From: Whitmania pigra
Lineage: Eukaryota > Annelida > Clitellata > Hirudinida > Haemopidae
Length of the DNA: 64,000 bases
Reading direction: 5' to 3'
NCBI GenBank assembly: GCA_021613335.1
Contig: JAJTWR010000386.1
Location: 195,001-259,000 of the forward strand
A program made the position numbers and the translations under genes. Shown in pieces: positions 60,621 through 64,000 of this stretch; the stretch's first letter is position 1, and every line of letters starts with the position of its first letter. The notes beneath the pieces were generated by a model that was not told the DNA's origin, ran no database searches, and worked only from the letters and a program-made list of their open reading frames with translations.

Positions 60621-61144
60621 TGACCTTTTAAAGGTGTCGACAGGCTTTGGACTTTGACATCTTGTTCAATCTTAGCGATAACAATGTCTTCATTCCCAGG
60701 CAGTTTCTTTGAAGCGATGAGACGGGATAATACATCGGCCTGGCCAAAGTGGGTAGATCGCCTGTACTCGATGACAAAGTCATACGCATGCAAAACGAGT
60801 TCCCATCTTTGGAGTCGATTTGCTGAGTGAGCAGGCACACCAACTTTTGATCCAAAAATTGACAAAAGCGGTTTGTGGTCCGCCAGCAACAGAAAACGTC
60901 TGCCGTAGATGTAACGGTGAAATTTCCTCACCCCAAACACTAGAGCCAGAGCTTTTTTCTCGATCTGTCCGTAGTTCTTCTCGGCCTTGGTGAAAGATCT
61001 ACTGGCGTGTTCAATTGCCTTTTCCGTGCCGTTCGGAAAACGATGAGATATAACAGCTCCCACTCCATAATCACACGTGTCCGCAGCAACGACAATGTCC
61101 AGTCCAGGGTCGAAGTGCGTCAACAACAGATCTGACTGCAGCAC
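60593..61144 (-). pseudogene. Gypsy RNase H domain
   Basis: 183 codons with the Ty3/gypsy RNase H signature: ADTCDYGVGAVISH, HASRSFTKAEKNYGQIEKKA, FHRYIYGRRFLLLADHKPL and QADVLSRL. It then runs straight into the integrase-tail region, so the integrase core has been deleted. Confidence 0.88.
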
Positions 61145-61240
61145 TTTCTTCAGTTTCTCCAGAACTTTCTGGTGCTCCGCAGTCTACAAAATTTGTCTTC
61201 CCTTTCTAGATCATCCAATAAGCCTCTCATTGAACGCATC

Positions 61241-61673
61241 TCAGGTACAAAAGATGAATAATAGCTGATCATGCCTAAGAACGACTTCAGCTACTTTGGG
61301 TCCTAGGCGCTGGCATCTCAACAATTGCTTAAATTTTCTCTGGGTCTGGTTGACGGCCTCTTGAAACCACGTGTCCCAAGAACTTGATTTCTGGTTTTGC
61401 GAAGGAACACTTCCCCATCCTGACGCAAAAACCACAATCAGCGAGGATGGCGGTGCATAACCAGTGCTTGAGACCTGTCTTAAAATCAGCGCAGCTCCTG
61501 ACTGCTCCGTTTTTCTTTGCAGCCACAACAATTGGCGCCTCCCAATTGCTGTAGTCCATTTTCTTTAGGACTTGTTGCACCAGACGTTCCAGCTCCGCAT
61601 TCACTGCTTTTTCCCTAGCAAATGGAATCTTTCTCTGTCGGCAGAAGATTGGACGTGTACCCTGCTTGACCAA
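61241..61673 (-). pseudogene. Gypsy reverse transcriptase, palm deleted
   Basis: Begins QGTRPIFCRQRKIPFA, then NWEAPIVVAAKKNG and SCADFK, the start of a gypsy RT. It then jumps to the thumb region (KCSFAKPEIKFLGHVVS) with a frame change. The palm containing YxDD is absent. The 5' end is interrupted by the LINE tail. Confidence 0.85.
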
Positions 61674-61677
61674 CAGT

Positions 61678-62003
<326 letters not shown>

Positions 62004-62031
62004 TGATTTATAAAGCGCCATATGCGTAGCG

Positions 62032-62541
62032 TCAGAGGCGCCTTGTGTCTTCGCTGTCCCATGAAGTCCTGAAGAGATGGGTCTTCAGGTGGCGTTTGAA
62101 GAGTTCCAGGGATGGCTGGGCTCTGACGGTAGGAGGAAGTCTGTTCCAGACAAAGATTGAAGATCCACAGTGTTGATGAACGGTGATTAAGCTGTCAGGA
62201 GCGAGACTGTGCATGATGCATCCAGGGGCGTCGGACGGTATCCAAGTTTCAGTCAAAACGAAGACGTCAAACGCCCCATCCTGCATGCTGTCTTTTATGA
62301 GGGCGGCCTTTTTAACAGCCGATCTTGAATTAAGTAGGCCAAGTTTCAAATTGGCTTGGTATCTACAGGCTTGGCTTAGAAGTTGTAACTTGAAGTGAGT
62401 TTTAGAACGAACTCGTCGAGAGCTCCATATTTTATGAGAAAATAACAGTTTTCTCACCGCTCTGCTGACTTTCAAACCTTCTGTTGAATGGTGGAGAAGA
62501 GACAGAAGTTCTTCTCGAGTGTATGAACCATATAGAGCCAT
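62032..62541 (-). pseudogene. LINE ORF2 remnant (endonuclease start fused to ORF2 tail)
   Basis: 169 open codons. The N-terminal half leads into TETWIPSD of the APE endonuclease; the C-terminal 50 residues are the WNRLP...FKRHLKTHLF end of ORF2. Endonuclease catalytic residues beyond TETW and the complete RT are absent. The fusion is in frame. Confidence 0.78.
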
Positions 62542-62728
62542 GTAGTAATCAGGCCGATTCTTTGCTTGGCTTGACTATTATCCGAGAGAACAGCGAAAAA
62601 CACAAAAACACGCGGTGCGTTTTTCGCAAACGAGCGATAATAACGACACCAACGCCGAGCGAATACAGTTGTGCCTTTGTCTTGCACTTCCCCAGCCCCT
62701 CTTTGAAGACATCCGGAAACTCTCCAGC

Positions 62729-63346
62729 CTAAACTTTGGCTAAGTTTCTCCCTTCTTCTGGTTTCTGCTCAATCTTGCAGCAGATGGCATTGAAGGCCTT
62801 CTGAAGAGGTGGTAGTTGGTTCATCCACTCGATGCCCAACAGCTGTTCAATGTTTTCAGCCACATAGCTGCGACCGTGGCCTGAATGTCCTCCGCAGGTG
62901 AACTGTACATCAGATTGACCCAGGACCTCAATCGGAGTTCCGTTTGCAGCACCCAGTGATGTCGTCGTCTTCTCAAGAGCTGGTGAACCTATCCGTTCAC
63001 AGGACTCTCTGTTGATAACTGTGACATCCGCACCGGAATCAAGCTTCATCTTAACCTTGGTCTCACCAAAGCTGACTTCTGCATATCTCCGATGTATAGC
63101 CCTGACGTCACCTTCAATCTTCCTAATCCTCCTAGTTCTATCCGGTCTAGTGCCCTTGTAGTTGTTCTTTGGGCAATCCTTCTTCAGATGAAGCAAGGAT
63201 CTACAAACGAAGCCGGCTTCCTTGTTTGAAGATAACATGTTTTCTTTGCTAGGGAGATCCTTACGATTCTTTTTCCTATAGCTGTTTCTCTGAACTGCAT
63301 TCACAACATTGTGATTTTCCAGCAGTGCCCCTGGCGGACTTAACAT
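62729..63346 (-). pseudogene. Gypsy gag-end/protease region
   Basis: A degenerate zinc knuckle (CRSLLHLKKDCPK) precedes an aspartic-protease domain with KLDSGADVTVINRESCERIG, the retroviral-type DSGA active site, and a later IEQLLGIEW. The frame ends at a TAG, after which homology continues in the same frame (FPDVFKEGL), so the stop is a mutation. Confidence 0.82.
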
Positions 63347-64000
63347 TTTGCTTCAAATTACTGAGGGGCTTTGCGGACGCCCCCCTGAGGCTTCTGCTAC
63401 TCGTCCAGGATTATCCAGGCACGACAGTTTCAAACTTCGATATAGTAAATTTTCAACAGATGTCGTAAAATATTCTTTCTTTCTGTAATTAGATTGTAAC
63501 CATGGAACGCACTACCAAACGAAATAGTAAATTCAAATACAATTTCTCGTTTTAATGCTTCTAATGCATTAGGATGCACAACTTTGATTTCCATCGTTTC
63601 TTAACACATACCTGATTGTCCTTGTCATTCGGAGCATGTGCTGTACTTTTTGTTTGTAAATTGTGTTAGTAGTCTCAAAGACCCTTCAGTTTGATGATTA
63701 ATCAATAAATAAATAAATAAAATAAATAATATAATAAAATAATAATATGTTTATTTGCATAGCGCCACAAGCGTAAGCCTCACGGGCGCTCAACCACTTA
63801 TATAGCGCCGCATCCAAGGGTCGCTTTGTGGTGGTATTGTCGTTCGGTTAAAATGGTTGTTAGGTGTTTGGTTTAGCAAACGAGAAAGCATTGCCATTGC
63901 TTTTGATTATTAAGATTTGTGCATAATATAAATAATTAACTAACGTTACCACATATTTAATGGGCTCCTATTAGGAGGCTGCTAATATTTCATGTGATCT
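63347..64000. other. Right edge: gypsy gag remnant or flank and LINE 3' end
   Basis: No coding frame is recognised. It contains an AAAT/AATA tract and a second LINE-type 3' end, listed separately. The gypsy gag and 5' LTR are not recognised before the window ends. Confidence 0.4.
63703..63835 (-). mobile_element. LINE 3'-end fragment with A/T tail
   Basis: On the minus strand, ggcgctatgcaaataaac leads into attatt/aaat tail repeats at about 63703-63750. This is the same kind of ending as the LINE at 61678-62658 (ggcgctttataaatc then att). Another tatagcgcc word lies at 63800-63808. Only the 3' end is present. Confidence 0.5.

Overview
The window is nuclear DNA from a bilaterian invertebrate. 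Genes have short introns, usually 100-1000 bp, and AT-rich flanks. There is heavy tri-, tetra- and pentanucleotide repeat content, plus decayed hAT, Ty3/gypsy and LINE elements. A spiralian (annelid, mollusc or brachiopod type) seems most likely, but this is inference; nothing in the window fixes the phylum.

Layout from left to right. 1-4.3 kb: the first large exon of a Onecut gene on the minus strand, complete through the CUT domain, with repeat-filled intron below it. 5.5-6.9 kb: a decayed BED-type hAT transposase. 7.9-10.1 kb: a second hAT relic with a third hAT element inserted in it; the insert still has a perfect 8-bp target duplication. 10.9-14.0 kb: a DNAJB12/14-type ER J-protein (minus), about 580 bp head-to-head from a ten-exon glutamate dehydrogenase (14.6-18.2 kb, plus). 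The dehydrogenase frame is intact but two of its three active-site lysines are changed. 19.6-21.6 kb: a two-RRM, Gly/Tyr-rich hnRNP of the Squid/hnRNP A-B-D type (plus). 23.1-25.5 kb: a tetraspanin (minus). 27.6-30.7 kb: a secreted cysteine-rich protein I do not recognise (plus). 32.4-43.8 kb: BCL9/Legless, the Wnt co-activator (minus), with a very Met/Gly/Pro-rich tail and a 6.7-kb repeat-laden intron. 51.3-54.8 kb: an oestrogen-related-receptor-type nuclear receptor (plus), convergent with a NAA30-type N-alpha-acetyltransferase (55.2-56.8 kb, minus). 58.0 kb: an orphan exon with a faint HECT look. 59.1-64 kb: a compound of retroelement wrecks, including two gypsy-type internal regions pointing at one LTR block and a truncated LINE with a 326-bp TAA tail.

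The genes do not form one pathway. Onecut, ERR, BCL9 and the hnRNP are developmental or transcriptional regulators; the J-protein, tetraspanin and acetyltransferase are housekeeping types. Exon models were built by hand from splice signals and reading phase. For GDH, hnRNP, tetraspanin, ERR and NAA30 every internal junction keeps frame. Two junctions elsewhere (last intron of the J-protein, exon 4/5 of the cysteine-rich gene) do not, and are flagged. The most interesting observation is the GDH paralogue with lost catalytic residues, followed by the unrecognised secreted protein and the nested or truncated mobile elements.
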